NCBI RefSeq assembly: GCF_030848805.1 | Contig: NC_092360.1 | Location: 7,688,001-7,752,000, forward strand | Source: Temnothorax longispinosus | Taxonomy: Eukaryota; Arthropoda; Insecta; Hymenoptera; Formicidae | Reading direction: 5' to 3' | Length of the DNA stretch: 64,000 nucleotides | In this document: positions 50,872 to 63,070 of the stretch, one piece after another | Numbering within the stretch: the first letter of the stretch is position 1 | Layout of the letters: every line of letters starts with the position of its first letter | Notes under the pieces: generated by a model | Seen by the model: the letters and a program-made list of their open reading frames with translations, nothing else | What the model was told of the DNA's origin: nothing | Databases searched by the model: none | Made by a program: the position numbers and the translations under genes

Positions 50872-52884
50872 TCAACGACAGGACTTCATGTGAGTATTAA
50901 GGACAGTTCGTGTGACAAAACCCTTACCGCATCGAGGACAAACGTACGGTCGTTCGCCCGTGTGATATCGCTTGTGAACAACCAGAGTGGACCTCTGCGT
51001 GAAAGCCTTGCCGCATTGGTCGCACGAGTACTTCCTTTCTCCGGTGTGGGTGACTTTGTGGGTCCTCAACAGGGTCTCACAGGCGAAACACTTGCCGCAC
51101 ACCTCGCAAGTATACGGCTTTTCGCCGGTGTGCGATCTGTTGTGGATTTCGAGGCCCTTCGCCGTCTTCAACTCCTTGCCGCACAGCGCGCAAAGGTACC
51201 TGCGTCTCTCGTGGTTCGACTGGTCACCGTGAGCTCTGATCTTGTGCTGCTTCAGCATCGACTTATACTTGTAGGCCCTGCCGCAAACGTCGCATTTGTG
51301 CTCGGACTCGTTCTCGCTGGGCTCCTCGAACGACTTCTCGTCCGACGCAGGATCGTAGTGGTAGAGACGATTGTGTTCCTTCAAGCTACGCAATATACTC
51401 TTTTGCAATCTGTATTTACATCACCTCGATATCGTAGAATTAATTGATTTAAGATACTGTGTGATACTATTTTTAATCCCAAAGGAAAAACAGGGAAGCT
51501 TTATAATTTATTTTCTAGAACAGATTGAGTATGTATAGCTTGTCGACAAACAAATCAAGCTAACAAAGAAAAGGAAGAATCTATTTTTTAATATAAAACG
51601 CGATCGGGGAACTTGCGAAATCGAAATTGAACTTCCTTCGAATTCAGAAAAAAATCTAAACGTGTACGGGTCATTTGAGTTTTAGTGTCAGATCAGAAGT
51701 AAACCCAGCGATATAACAGCAGATTAAGCGATCAAGAAGATATACCTGTACACATCGTTGAAGATGCTACCGCACGCGTTGCATCGCTGATACTGCATGA
51801 AGTCGTGCATCGTCGTGTGAGCGATCAGAGTGTCCTTATCGGCGAAATCCTGGCTGCAAATCTCGCACGTGAATTTCGGCGGGGCTCGGTGACGTCGCCG
51901 CCTGTGCCTCTCCACGTCGGTCACGTTGATGCCCATGAAGCTGCACTGGTTACACGGCGCGGTCTTCGGCGTGTGCGATTTCTTCACGTGGGCGTTAAGC
52001 ATGAACTGCTGGGGATAATTCTTGTCGCAGGTGACGCACTTGAAGGGCCGAAGGATGCCGTGCGCTATTCTCAGGTGCGCGACCAGTCTGGTAACAAAGT
52101 GAAATTTTGCCTGGCACAGCTCGCAGACCTTCTCGCCACCTTCGAATCTGCAACCATTCAAAACAGCAAGCATTTCGACGGGTCTCTTTTCTTTACAGAC
52201 CTGGGTCGACAACTTGATACTTAAGTCTGACAATAAGTAAGATTCCGTCAGATCTATATTCGCAATTATTTTTTAAACAAACTGCCGTCACGTAGAAAAT
52301 AGATATACAATTTGAGTCAATAAACTGATCACAAATAAGTATCAATGAAAACATTTGTTACAACTTAAAAAAAAAAAAGATTAAAAGTATCTGCAAAACC
52401 AAAGCGAAATATTATTAAGTGTTACTTTAAATCTTTAAATTAATCGGATAAACCGTGTTTGAGTTATCATGGCCATCGTTTTCAAAAATAATGTTTTGAG
52501 AAAAGCGCGTTTAAATCTCTCTCTTGGAACATAAATTTTGTAATTTTTAACAATTTACTCACAATTAATCTACATCAGCTCCATTTGTATGATTTTAAAC
52601 TAATGGAAAATGAAAAAAGTGTTTAATTTTTTGAAATGTTCAAAGTCCTGTAACCTCTTAATATATAAATTATAAGCAACTCACTTTTGTCCAATATCAG
52701 GTAGGTCCTCATTCTTCACCTTCAAATCGTGATTATTTGTCCACTGGCTGCAATAATGATACACATTTACATAAAGCCTCGTCGAAACGTAACTGTAAAT
52801 TCTACTAACATTCGTTTACCTAGGATAAAGTCGATGCTTTTGTAAAGTGTGCTTCCACAGCTGAGGAGAACTCACAGATCGCAT
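50872..52884 (-). CDS. C2H2 zinc-finger protein, 10 fingers (cluster gene 1)
   Basis: Four exons on the - strand, 52884-52820, 52747-52685, 52147-51746 and 51385-50872, join in frame to 347 residues. The acceptor at 51385 was preferred over one at 51409 because it restores a finger with the regular 12-residue spacing across the junction (CNACGSIFNDVY joined to SLKEH). There are ten fingers from about residue 49 to the end, starting VCELC and ending YVCPRCGKGF; the last has Cys for the final His and finishes at the terminus. TGEKPY/TGERPY linkers in the last four fingers indicate sequence-specific DNA binding, so it is a probable nuclear transcription regulator. No ZAD or BTB domain is seen. 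The first exon (MRSVSSPQLWKHTLQ) is a prediction from phase and splice sites. Confidence 0.8.
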
Positions 52885-53334
52885 CGTTAAAGAACCGCAA
52901 GTGGCGAACGAGATTCAATGGTACATTTTAAAGACGTAATTAAAATCAATTCTATATATTCCAGATTTACGTTGCATTTATTACAAAATATTACAATCGC
53001 AGTCAACAAGTCAATCCTATATATTCACTGTATATTGAATAACATATACAGTGTAAATAATATAGTAACATAAGTTATAGATCTGTTGAAGGTAATTTAT
53101 AATAATATAAATAATTGTGATCGTTTGAAATATTAAAATTACAAATTTCCAAATATTACAAAAATATAAATGTATAATACTTGTTGAATATTTCATTCTT
53201 AAGTGTTTGGTGTTTAAAACATTTTTCTGTTAGCATAATAGAATTGTTTGAGGTATATACAATTGTAAAAAAAAACATTAAAATAATCCTAATTAGATAG
53301 AGATCGAAATGTCGTATTCGTCGGAAGTTCCATC
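52885..53334. other. Spacer between zinc-finger genes 1 and 2
   Basis: AT-rich, no frame or RNA recognised; it should hold the gene 1 promoter and the gene 2 3' UTR. Confidence 0.45.
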
Positions 53335-54476
53335 TCACAGCTTCGGCTGCACGATCTTCTCGTGCACTTTGCGATGCCTCTTGAGTAAGGTGTTGGACAC
53401 GAATCCCTTACCGCAGTCCAAGCACTGGTAAGGCCTCTGATCCGAGTGGTACCGCAGATGCAGGACCAGCGATGTTCTCTGCGTGAAACCGCGGCCGCAC
53501 TGCTGGCACACGTGCGGCTTGTCGCCGGTGTGCGTCCGCTTGTGAATGCTCAGATTCTCCTTGCTGGCGAACTTCTTGTCGCACGTGTCGCACTCGAAGA
53601 TCCTCTCGCCCGCGTGATTGCGTTTGTGCACCAGCAGTCGTCTCATCGACGACAGTTCCGCGCCGCACAGATCGCACAGGTGCTTCGCTGGCGCGTCCGC
53701 GAATCCGTGCTGGTTTTTCATGTGCCTCTCCAGCAGCCTCTTGTACACGAATCTCTCCGGGCAGAACTTGCACGCGTGCCTGGTCCTCGCGCTCCTCGTG
53801 ACCGCGGCGGCATGTTTGCCGGCGTGATGCGTCACCAGGTGCACCGACAGGTTCTTCTTGTACAGATAATTCTTGCAGCAGTGCTCGCAACGATACAGAC
53901 GCTTGTTCGTGTGCGCGTTCTGATGGTCCAGGTACTCGGCCTTGTGGAAAAAGCCTCTGCCGCACGTCTCGCACTTAAAGCTGTAGTCCTTCGCGTGCCG
54001 TCGACGATGGCACTCCAGATTGGACTTCTGATTGGTGCTGTACTCACAGAGATCGCAGGTGAACGCTTTCAGCCCCGTGTGGATCAGTTTGTGACGAGCT
54101 ATGTTCATCGGGCTGCGAAACGTCTTGTTGCACTCGTCGCAGCTGAACGCCCGGTCGATGTTGTGCAGGTTCTTCAGGTGCTCCACGAGCTTTCGCGTGT
54201 GACGGAAACGAGCCCCGCACTTGACGCATTGGTGCATGGCGCGCAATCTACCTCCCCGTCGTTGCCTGAAAGAAGGGAAGGATAATAAAATATGCATCTC
54301 ATGACGGAATTTCACAGAAAAACAAAAATTAATTGAAACAATTTTTAATTGAAAAATTAACGCCACATTTTTATACTATACTTGTAGTTGGAATCTTGAA
54401 TGATTTACTTTTACTTCTTCAATTTGTGTGAGCGCTACCTACCCTTTCTACCACTTGTCTTCAGATGTGATAACAT
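53335..54476 (-). CDS. C2H2 zinc-finger protein, 10 fingers (cluster gene 2)
   Basis: The main exon is 54265-53335, opening with a phase-2 acceptor (CTTTCAG before GCAACG). A short upstream exon 54476-54439, starting MLSHLKTSGRKG, joins in phase and gives 322 residues; that exon is less certain. Ten fingers fill the protein from QCVKCGARF to YQCLDCGKGF. A longer insertion rich in Ala, Arg and His (about 20 residues) separates fingers five and six. Linkers HTGLKAF and HTGDKPH in places support DNA binding. The codon usage is strikingly GC-rich relative to the flanks, giving long open frames on the opposite strand that are not genes. Target and role are unknown. Confidence 0.8.
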
Positions 54477-55870
54477 GAGAAACATTAACAATGTAATAAC
54501 GTAATAATTCTACAAAATTTAGTCGTTTTTGTAAAATTAAAATAGAAATTATAAATAAGGAGGAATCACATAACCGTTACAAAATTAAGTTATTTAAGTT
54601 ACAAGATAATTAAGTTACAAGATTTTGTAAATAAATGTGAAATATTTTATTCGAGCAAATTTCAAACAAATTTTTGAGAGAAAACAACTAATTTGTTGTG
54701 TTAGCTACGATATATTAAATATGCATCAATCTTGTAAAACAAGTAAAAACGACAATCATTCTCTTATAAATATATGTATACTAAAGAGGACAGATTACAT
54801 TTAAAGATATTAATTTTAATTTTACAACAATAATACGCATAACTATATAACTATATAACAAATTATTGTGAGCATTGCATCAAGGCATTTTAGTTAAAAA
54901 AAATAATGGTTTCTTTGTAAATTTCAGAAAAATAATATCAAGGTTACTAGACAATATCTTTCTTTTATTTAAAAGAAGTAAATACATAATTATTTATATA
55001 CACCGTAGCGTAAATAGAGAAACTGAAATATATAACTTTTTGAAATATGATAGAGCGCTCGTGTGTATAAAAACTTTGAGAATGTTAATTTCTGAATTTG
55101 CTTCCCTAAAAAATTATATACAGAATATAATTTGTATAACAAATAATTAGAATCACTAATATAATCAGATAATTAACATCCTAATATGAGAGCAGTTGAT
55201 TCGACGTTTCCGGATTCGTTCCTGATTCTCTTGTATGTATTCTCTGATGCCGTCTATGTCTAGGTTTATAAAAAATCGATTGGAAAGTTTATAGGTTTGA
55301 GAATTTGTAAGTAAAGTAGTATGTGAGGTGAATAGAGTAATCCGGGAATAAATTGATACGTACATGATACGAACAAATTATGATTTATAAAATTCTTCTC
55401 TATTAAAAATCTTACTTTTTACCATTTTTACGTAAAATGCGTGTCAGTTAGTTTGGTAATTTTTTAATTAGGTAATACATCTAATTAAAAATTACGTTAT
55501 TTAGAATTGACTTACGCGACAGAGAGGCAAACGTCGTATAGATAGTACAACTTAGATAGTACAAGTCAGGAAATTAAATTAAACTTGTTTAATTCTAGAA
55601 TTCATATGGATCAATATTATTTAACTAATGTTTTAATAGGTAAACTCTGTGTCGATTATTTCAAACTACATTCCGCGTTTTTTTTAAATCAAATTGTTAA
55701 GACAATCCTCGCTATTCAGAGAAACAAATTGCAAAATTCGTGAACTAATCACAATAACAGATGTCACGTGCTTTCGCGCATATGGGATCGTGTGCATCCC
55801 AGGATTAATGTAAATGAATTTAATTAATTTCGTCGTCGATACACGTTGAAGCAATTTCTCAAATAACTAT
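54477..55870. other. Spacer between zinc-finger genes 2 and 3
   Basis: AT-rich. Short frames at 54875-55150 (+) and 55165-55365 (-) have no recognised domain. The latter contains a NLDIDGIREYIQENQERIRK-like piece that could be an exon but lacks a matching partner. Confidence 0.4.
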
Positions 55871-56891
55871 TTAGCTATCTATTTTGTCTTGTTGCGTAGA
55901 GGAGACCAATTCCTGGGTAAAGTCCATGATTATTTTCTTAATGGATACCACAGGCAACGGCGGCAGCGGTCCGGGATGCCGCTTCCTGTGGCAGATGAGC
56001 CCGGGTTTCTGCGCGAAGGTATGTCCGCATATGTCGCAGATGTACGGTTTTTTCCCGGTGTGAATTAATATGTGTTGCTCCTGTGCGGTCTTTCTAGGGA
56101 AGGTTTTACCGCAGACCGGACAGGAGAACGGCCGGATACCCTGATGGATCCTCAAGTGGAGGTCCAAGTCCCTCTTCTGGCCGAAGGTCTTGCCGCAGGT
56201 GGGACAGACGACCTTCTCCTTTCGCTCGTGCCAGATCAGGTGTTGGTCGAGATTCTCCTGCGTGGTCAGACCGCGCTTACATATCTTGCACTCGTAAGCA
56301 GGCTTGTAGTGTCGATACTTCATATGCGCCTTGATGGCGGGCACGTTCTTGCAGGCATGTCCGCAGATGCTGCAGATGATGGGTGGCTCGCCGCTGTGCA
56401 CCTGATTCATGTGTTGCTTCAGATCGTTCTTGATTTTGAACTCCTTCTTGCAGACCGTACAGGAGTGCTGGAAGCCGCTGGTATGTTTCCGTATGAAATG
56501 ATCCTTCAGGGTACACTTGTTGTTGCTCTTGTACTCGCAGATGCTGCAGGGATACAGAAGAGGTCCGTGAACGTTCATGACGTGGCGCTTTAGCTCTCGC
56601 TTCAGACTAAAGCTCTGGCAGCAGGTTTCGCACTGATACTTGTGCAGGCTCATATGTACTACCATGGTTGCTTTCTGGCTGAAACGTTGGCCGCACGTGG
56701 CGCACTCCAAGGAAAATTTAGGTTTCTTCTTGTCAACTTTGTCCCGATTCAAGTTCTGCTTTCTCGTATCTTCTCTCATTTTTCTTTTCCTGGCGATGTG
56801 CCGTTTAATTCTATTTGATAATAAGTCGTATTCGGGCACGCATTCTATGCTTTCCGCGTCCACGATGTTCAGAGGATCCACGGGTGAATCA
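55871..56891 (-). CDS. C2H2 zinc-finger protein, 9 fingers (cluster gene 3)
   Basis: The finger exon runs 56891-55871 and encodes 339 residues after a phase-2 acceptor (GTTTTAG before TGATTC). The 5' exon was not identified; a good donor (CCCAA before GTAAGT, near 56985) may belong to a 5' UTR, and its upstream frame has a stop. Without an upstream coding exon the first Met would be in RKRKM. A Lys/Arg-rich segment (IKRHIARKRKMREDTRKQNL) precedes nine fingers, from LECATCGQRF to YICDICGHTF. The tail HPGPLPPLPVVSIKKII is shared with gene 4. Nine fingers collinear with those of genes 4 and 5 show common descent by tandem duplication. It is a probable nuclear DNA-binding protein. Confidence 0.82.
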
Positions 56892-57923
56892 CTAAAACAT
56901 AAATTACGAACGAATTAAATTTTATTACACACGATATGCAGGATCTATCGCTGGATATTGAGCTTACTTACTTGGGATATTAAGATTGTTGAATGATTTC
57001 CAGTTTTTTTTTTACACGAAAATATTTTTAATCTACAAAGAGACTGCGAGAAATATAAAGATTACATTAAGTTAAATCCCAAATATAGATCGTAATTAAT
57101 TAATGTAACATAAAATATTTTTAAATGTAGTATTCCAAGACTATTAAAAAATGATTAAATAATTATTTAACAATAACATTTACTTAATAAAAATTTTGAT
57201 TCTTTTATAACAATGAAATTAATCTATATTTACCAAAAATTTCATTGCCGAATATCATTGCCGAAAATATTTTTAAATGAAAGAAAATAATATACTCTGG
57301 ACGATTAATATTATGATTTAAATAAAGACTAGTTAATTACGTGTTTATGTATTTGTTAAACAAACAATATTGTATCGATATCATATTTATCTTAAGTAAA
57401 TAGAATATTATGTATTCTTTAATTCTCTCGTGTCTTACTTCATTGTGTTGCACAAAGGAAATCAATGAATATATACAAAATTGATAAAAATTGTAATTTT
57501 TATTATAAACTACATACAAAATACAGTAGAAAATTGCAAAAGACATTCATATTTCAAAATTTGATATAAAAAAGTGTGCATATATGTATACATATACATG
57601 TATATAATATTGCTCAAAAAGTTTATATATGTATGAATAAAAAGTATCAATAAAAAATATTAATTTTTGTAAGAATATTTATAAGATCTATACAAATATC
57701 ACACATTTATATCTACAAAATATGTAAAAGAAATATGCATTTCTTCTATATAGATAAAAAGTACTATTTAAATAAGCAACTTTCTGAGATTTTTGTTTTT
57801 TGACCATGGCTCTTTTTATATCAAATTTTTAATTATTCTCTATGTAATCGTGAAGCATTTAATCCACAATTAATTTCGTCAGGTGTAGAGGTATCCACTA
57901 AAAATACTACAAACTTGTACATC
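56892..57923. other. Spacer between zinc-finger genes 3 and 4
   Basis: AT-rich with no supportable frame. It probably holds the 5' exon of gene 3 and the 3' UTR of gene 4. Confidence 0.45.
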
Positions 57924-58956
57924 TTATTCAATCTTTATGACTGCGTTTTTCGTCGCGTATTCTTTCGTAAATTCCGTGACAATGTTCTTGATGGAGACTA
58001 CAGGTAGCGGGGGCAGCGGGCCAGGATGTCTCTTCCTGTGGCAGATTAAACCGGGTTTTTGAGCGAACGCTTGACCGCAAATATCGCAAATGTACGGTCT
58101 CTTTCCGGTGTGGATCAACACGTGCTGCTCTTGAGCAGTTTGCCGTCGAAAAGTCTTTCCGCAGACAGGGCAGGGGAACGGCTTCACCCCGGTGTGCACT
58201 CTCATGTGCGAGTCCAGGTCGCGTCCCCGGAATCTCTTGCCGCAAGTCGGACAGAGTACCTTTTCCCTGGTTTCGTGCCACGTAAGATGCTGCTCCAAGT
58301 TCTCCTGTGTCGTCATACCCCGTCGACATATCCGGCAGACAAACTCCGGCTTGTAATGCCTGTACTTCATGTGAGCCTTGAGGGCGTGGAGATTCTTACT
58401 GAAGTGACCGCAGACGTCACACACGATCGGCGGAGCCTCGCTGTGATTCTGCTTCACGTGGTGATTCAGGGCCTTCTTTATCTTGAACTGCTTGCCGCAC
58501 GTGTCACACGCGTAATCGTAGTTACTCGTGTGCAGCCGGATGTAGTGATTCTTCAGGGTACCTTTGTTGTTGCTTTTGTACTTGCACACGCTACACTCGT
58601 ACATCTGTTGCCGATGATTCTTCTCGACGTGGGAGACCAGATAACGCCGAAGGCTGAAGGTCTTCGGGCAGTCGGCGCATTTGTGCCTATGCTGCTTCAG
58701 ATGCTCGGCGAGGTTGCTCTTCTTCAAGAACTTGCGGCGGCAGTGATCGCACTCCACGCACGTCGTCTTCTTTCTAGTCGGTCGATTTTCCTCGGTTACG
58801 ATCCGCGAACCAAGCTTTTCTCTCGTTAGACTTGCACTCATCTTTTCCGATGGTCGTCTTTCATGTTCTGTTAACGATTTTTTTCCTTTCGTCCATTCAC
58901 ATTCGATTCCGACAAATGGTTTCTGGACATTGGATTCAACATTCAACGGATCCACT
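57924..58956 (-). CDS. C2H2 zinc-finger protein, 9 fingers (cluster gene 4)
   Basis: The finger exon runs 58956-57924, 343 residues, after a phase-2 acceptor (GTTTTAG before AGTGGATCC). It starts VDPLNVESN, matching VDPLNIVDAES of gene 3, so the upstream intron position is conserved. Nine fingers follow a charged N-terminal part, from VECDHCRRKF to YICDICGQAF, then the shared tail HPGPLPPLPVVSIKNIV. Finger seven (CPTCGKRFRGRDLDSH) is one residue shorter between Cys and His than its gene 3 counterpart, which may disturb its fold. A strong donor site (CGTCAG before GTAAGT, near 59321) lies upstream and may mark the 5' exon, but no start codon in frame was found. Confidence 0.82.
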
Positions 58957-59718
58957 CTAAAACATAAAAAGACAAAAGTTCGCGTTACCAACAGCTATAA
59001 CTCGAAGGAACGATTGCTTATGTGCCTGTCGAGAAAAATCATTGAGAGTTTGATAAAAACGAGGAGGAGGTAGTTGGGAACGGTTTACAATAATTATTGG
59101 AGGCGGTTTAATAAACATTTGGATGCTTTATTGCCATCGTTCTTCAAGTTACCTTCCTTAAAGGGTGATTAGAAGTCTGCAGAGATTTGCGAAAGAGGAT
59201 TAAATATCGGCTTTTCATATATGCAACGCAAAACTCTTGGATCACCTAAAAAAAGAGTGCGTATCAGTACCATAATTAATTATGCGGCATAATTAATTAA
59301 TGGCAAATGGTATAACTTACCTGACGACGAGTAAGTAAAATCTACAGATCAGAATATAATTGTCGAAGAATAGATTAATCGAAAACAATTTGAAGGAAAA
59401 GCGATTTGGATTAATCGTTCATATATATATATATATTCAAGTAAATATTCGCTGTACATGTACGAAGTAATCATATATAAATCTAACTGCGTTTATTACA
59501 AAATATAGCATCGTAACATCATTTAACAGAAACTTGCAATATACCCGGGGAAAAAAATAACAAACGTCTTATCCTATAATTGCAATTACTGAAGATATAG
59601 AAATATCACGCGCTTGATAAAAATTTATCTTTAGAAAAATCCTATCTCTATAAAGGAAAAGATAACGTTTAAACAAATGATTATAGTACTTTCTAGATTT
59701 AACGGTTTCGGACTTGGA
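58957..59718. other. Spacer between zinc-finger genes 4 and 5
   Basis: No gene. Contains the candidate 5' exon donor of gene 4 near 59321 and a short TA run at 59422-59434. Confidence 0.45.
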
Positions 59719-60703
59719 TTAAGTGTTTGGTAAGTTTTTCGTTTTGCTAATATAATTCTTAACAAACTCGCTCACAATGCCTATCACGGGTATAACTGGC
59801 AGTTTACCGAGCGGTCCAGGATGCATTTTCCTGTGCCATATCAGGGCAGCCCTTCGCGAGTACCTCAACCCGCATATGTCGCACGCGTAAACGTTACTCA
59901 TGTGCGTCAGAATATGTTGCACCTGATTCGCCCGTTTCTCGAAGGCTTTCTGGCAGACCGGGCAGACGTAGGGATTGATCTCGCCGTGGATGGTCACGTG
60001 TTTGTTCAGCTTGTTTTTCGTGAGAAAGGTCTCGCCGCACGTTGTGCAGATGTAGCTGTCCATGTTTCGCGTGCCCTCGTGCCGTCGTAGGTGCGCCTCG
60101 AGAGAATCCGCGGAGAGGAGACGCCGCTTGCAGATCTCGCACTGGTAGCCGGTCTTCAGGTGAATGAGCTTGGTGTGCGCCTTGAGCGCGTGGTAACTGT
60201 TGTAGACGCGTCTGCAAATGGTGCACGCCACCGAGAGTTTCGTGTGCTGGCTGTACATGTGCCTCTCTATAGCGTACTTCGATTGGAACACCTTGTTGCA
60301 GGCGGTGCACGTGTTGCAGAAAGGATCCAAGTGGCTCACGAGGAAGTGCTTCTTCATGTCCGGCTTGTTCCACACGACGGAGTAGCACAGTTTGCAGGTG
60401 TACTTGGGCTCGCCGTGATGCACGACCATGTGAAGTTCCAGCTTCTCCGACGAGGCGAACCGCTCGTTGCAGGTTCTGCACGTGTACTTGTGAAGCTGCA
60501 TGTGCTTTCTTAAGTTTCCCTTCGTCCGACAGGGGAACGAGCAAACGTCGCAGGCGTAATGCAGGCGTCTCACTACATTCCTGTTTTCTTTACTGCTCTC
60601 CGTGTTGATTATCTCGGCGATACTTGGAGATGTCTCGATAAAGAATGCATGGGGACCCCGAATGCCTTCGTTCTTGATTCCTTCCATTTCTAGTAAATCA
60701 AAC
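59719..60703 (-). CDS. C2H2 zinc-finger protein, 9 fingers (cluster gene 5)
   Basis: The finger exon runs 60703-59719, 327 residues, after a phase-2 acceptor (GTCGTAG before GTTTGATT). It reads FDLLEMEGIKNEG, so Met at 60687 is a possible start if the 5' exon is noncoding. Nine fingers run from YACDVCSFPC to YACDICGLRY, in the same order as genes 3 and 4 but much diverged. The tail HPGPLGKLPVIPVIGIVSEF keeps the HPGPL-LPV pattern. Fingers three, five and six deviate from the aromatic-Leu core (for example CYSVVWNKPDMKKH), so not all may bind DNA. It is the oldest or fastest-evolving member of the trio. Confidence 0.82.
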
Positions 60704-61693
60704 CTACGACATAAAAAAAAACACGTTCAGTCAAGAAACGTTCAGAAATATGAGAAAAGTGCCTCTGTCGCTCACAGTATCTTCCTTTAACCGCTTTGCC
60801 CGAAGTAACTTTACGGCCGACTTTACGGAAAATAAGCTTAATATTTCATGAAAAGTTTCAAAGTTTTAAAGTAAAAAAGTTATACAAACATTTTGCAGTG
60901 CTCTTCCAATAATTACTTCATTAAATTTATCATTTTAGTTAATATTTTAGTACGTTAATATTTTATGTTTTATAAATGTTACGCTAATACAAAACATTAA
61001 CATCTTCCTTTAATGACGAATATTACGCGATTGAAGATGAATATTTGGGAAACTATAGAAGGTGAAGTAAAATGAGAAAAAAGATGATATTATTACTATT
61101 TTATTATCATTTACCACTTTAACAATTTTAATACTGTCGCTCTTTGGAGAGTACACGATATGCAAATACCATGTTAATAACAAAAATACAGCATACATAC
61201 TTTCTTTAGCCAAAATACGACATCAATTAGCAATCTTCAGTTTCCAGTCTAAAAACTTAAATACAGATATATTTTCGTTAAAAGAAGTAACGATCAATGG
61301 AAATATTATATTAATATTATTAAACCGAAAATACTTGAGTCAAACATCCTCGTTGGTCTAAGTAAAATGTTTTGCTAAGCGCGAAATAATAAATTACATA
61401 TACTATACTTTTAAATACATAGTTACGTTGTCCTAAAAAAATATTTAGGACAATAATCCCGTAAAAACGCAATGCGAACAAAAGTATTAAAAGTTTCGCT
61501 TCTTTACTCTGACTAGTAAAAAAATAGAAATAATCCAGTATAAGATCATAAAATTTATTAAAATGTAGAAATCTTTCTCCTAATACAGTAATATCAATAT
61601 TTCCTCTTTCTTGTAATTGTAATTGTTACAAATTCTTTTAAAGCTAAATATAAGTGGACACAACACACGTCTCAACTGCGTTCTTTATCTTCT
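60704..61693. other. Spacer between gene 5 and the decayed copy
   Basis: AT-rich. A donor-like GTATGT follows AAAGAAA near 61198 on the - strand, possibly a 5' exon of gene 5. No confident frame. Confidence 0.4.
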
Positions 61694-62660
61694 TTAAAGC
61701 GTTAATTTCTGTTTCTCCACTTTCGTCTTCAGCAGATCCTTGATAAGGTGATTTACCGACATCGTGGGCAGTCGAAGTAAAGATCCAGGATAGTTTCTCC
61801 TATACGTGATCAGGCTTCTACGTGGAGTTTTAACCGCAGACATCACAAACGTACAACCTGATGTATCAGTAGATGCTGTTGATTGATTCACGTTCTGGAT
61901 CGTGAATCTCTTACCGTGCAGCTCTATACGGCATCATATCGGTGTGACTTCTCGGTGTATCACTTCTTCATAGAATCCTTGCTGCTCAAGATCTTACCGC
62001 ACGTAGCAGACGATGGCCTCCCGGTTATTATGTAGCTTGCGGTGTTGGTCCTTCTTCGTCGCGAATTTCTTTCAGTACACGTCCCAAAAAAACTGATGAC
62101 CGTAAGTACAATTTACGCGATGCCTATTAAGGGCAAACAGATTCTGGTGAGTTTTACCGTACAGATCGCACATCGTCTGGCGGCTACTATTGTATAAGCA
62201 TTGCATAAACTTGTGCAGATCTCTCTTAGTCTTGAAGTGCCAGTTGCAAACGTTGCGTACATTGTACGCCGTATATAATTCTGATCGTCTGTATGTTTTC
62301 TTAAATTGTACCCCCCCCCCTTGCAGGTCGAACGTTATCGCGCAGACAATGTCGCAAAAATACTTTTTTAAAAGCGTTCATCTTTTCGATATGTTATCGC
62401 AGTTCGTCCTTCAAGTCAAAAGTGATGTTCGCAGAAATGAAAATTCTACTGACTTTTCAACTGCGAAGCAATAATAAAAGTAATGAAGCACAAGTTTAAA
62501 CCTTCTCACATGACTTTTCTCTTTCCTCTGAATATATTTTTTCATCATAAACTTGCACTTTGTCCTGGGATGATGCGGCTTATTCCTTGACATGCTTTTC
62601 GTATATAGGCTTGCTTTGAATTGAGATTTTTCTGCGCAATTCTCACAGAAGATTGTAACT
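61694..62660 (-). pseudogene. Decayed C2H2 zinc-finger gene (sixth cluster copy)
   Basis: On the - strand, scattered across three frames, are finger remnants: FCENCAEKSQFK near 62650, MCDLYGKTHQNLF and ALNRHRVNC near 62130-62170, KKDQHRKLH near 62050, and at the end YPGSLLRLPTMSVNHLIKDL, the counterpart of HPGPLPPLPVVSIKKII in genes 3 and 4. Frameshifts, stops, lost Cys/His pairs and a run of ten C (about 62312) disrupt it throughout. Its position at the end of the row and its orientation fit an inactivated tandem duplicate. Confidence 0.75.
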
Positions 62661-62924
62661 GCGACAAACTGTTATTTGTCGACTTTTAAAGAACCGATAG
62701 TATCGATTATACCCCTAAAAGTTCAAGAAAAAAGATTATTATTATTATTAAAACCTCAACACATCTGGTTAATACAAAGTATACTTATCTCTTATTGTGA
62801 CTTTACGAAATGTTTCGTAAAATCTGAATTGTCTTCGAAAGTAGCACAAGTACGTAAAAGTTTTAGGCATTAAAAAATGGCTGTTAAAACAGGATCATAA
62901 TAATCTTATAATATTATATATATA

Positions 62925-63070
62925 CCCAGACAGCACACAAATGTCCAAAAATGGGACATAAGATTAAAGACGACATTAAGACGCCTTTTAGACATCATAT
63001 CATACGACGTTTTAAAGATATCTTTAAGACGTCTTATGTCCCGATTTTGGATATGCGTGCTGTGTCTGGG
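62925..63070. mobile_element. Foldback MITE, 146 bp, TA target duplication
   Basis: CCCAGACAGCAC at the left is mirrored by GTGCTGTGTCTGGG at the right. Inner arms, GTCCAAAAATGGGACATAAG against CTTATGTCCCGATTTTGGA, extend the repeat. TATA flanks on both sides are consistent with a TA duplication as in Tc1/mariner-type elements. Confidence 0.85.

Noticed and set aside
51386..51409. Exon 4 of zinc-finger gene 1 starting at 51409
   Set aside because: That acceptor also keeps the frame but puts 20 residues between the Cys pair and the first His, while the acceptor at 51385 gives exactly 12.
53446..54285. 279-codon plus-strand ORF opposite zinc-finger gene 2
   Set aside because: It is the antisense shadow of GC-rich finger codons; the same happens opposite genes 1, 3, 4 and 5.
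50872..60703. Zinc-finger exons as alternative 3' ends of one lola-like locus
   Set aside because: Each exon carries nine or ten complete fingers, genes 1 and 2 have their own plausible first exons, and no shared BTB exon is in the window; however, 5' exons of genes 3-5 remain unidentified.
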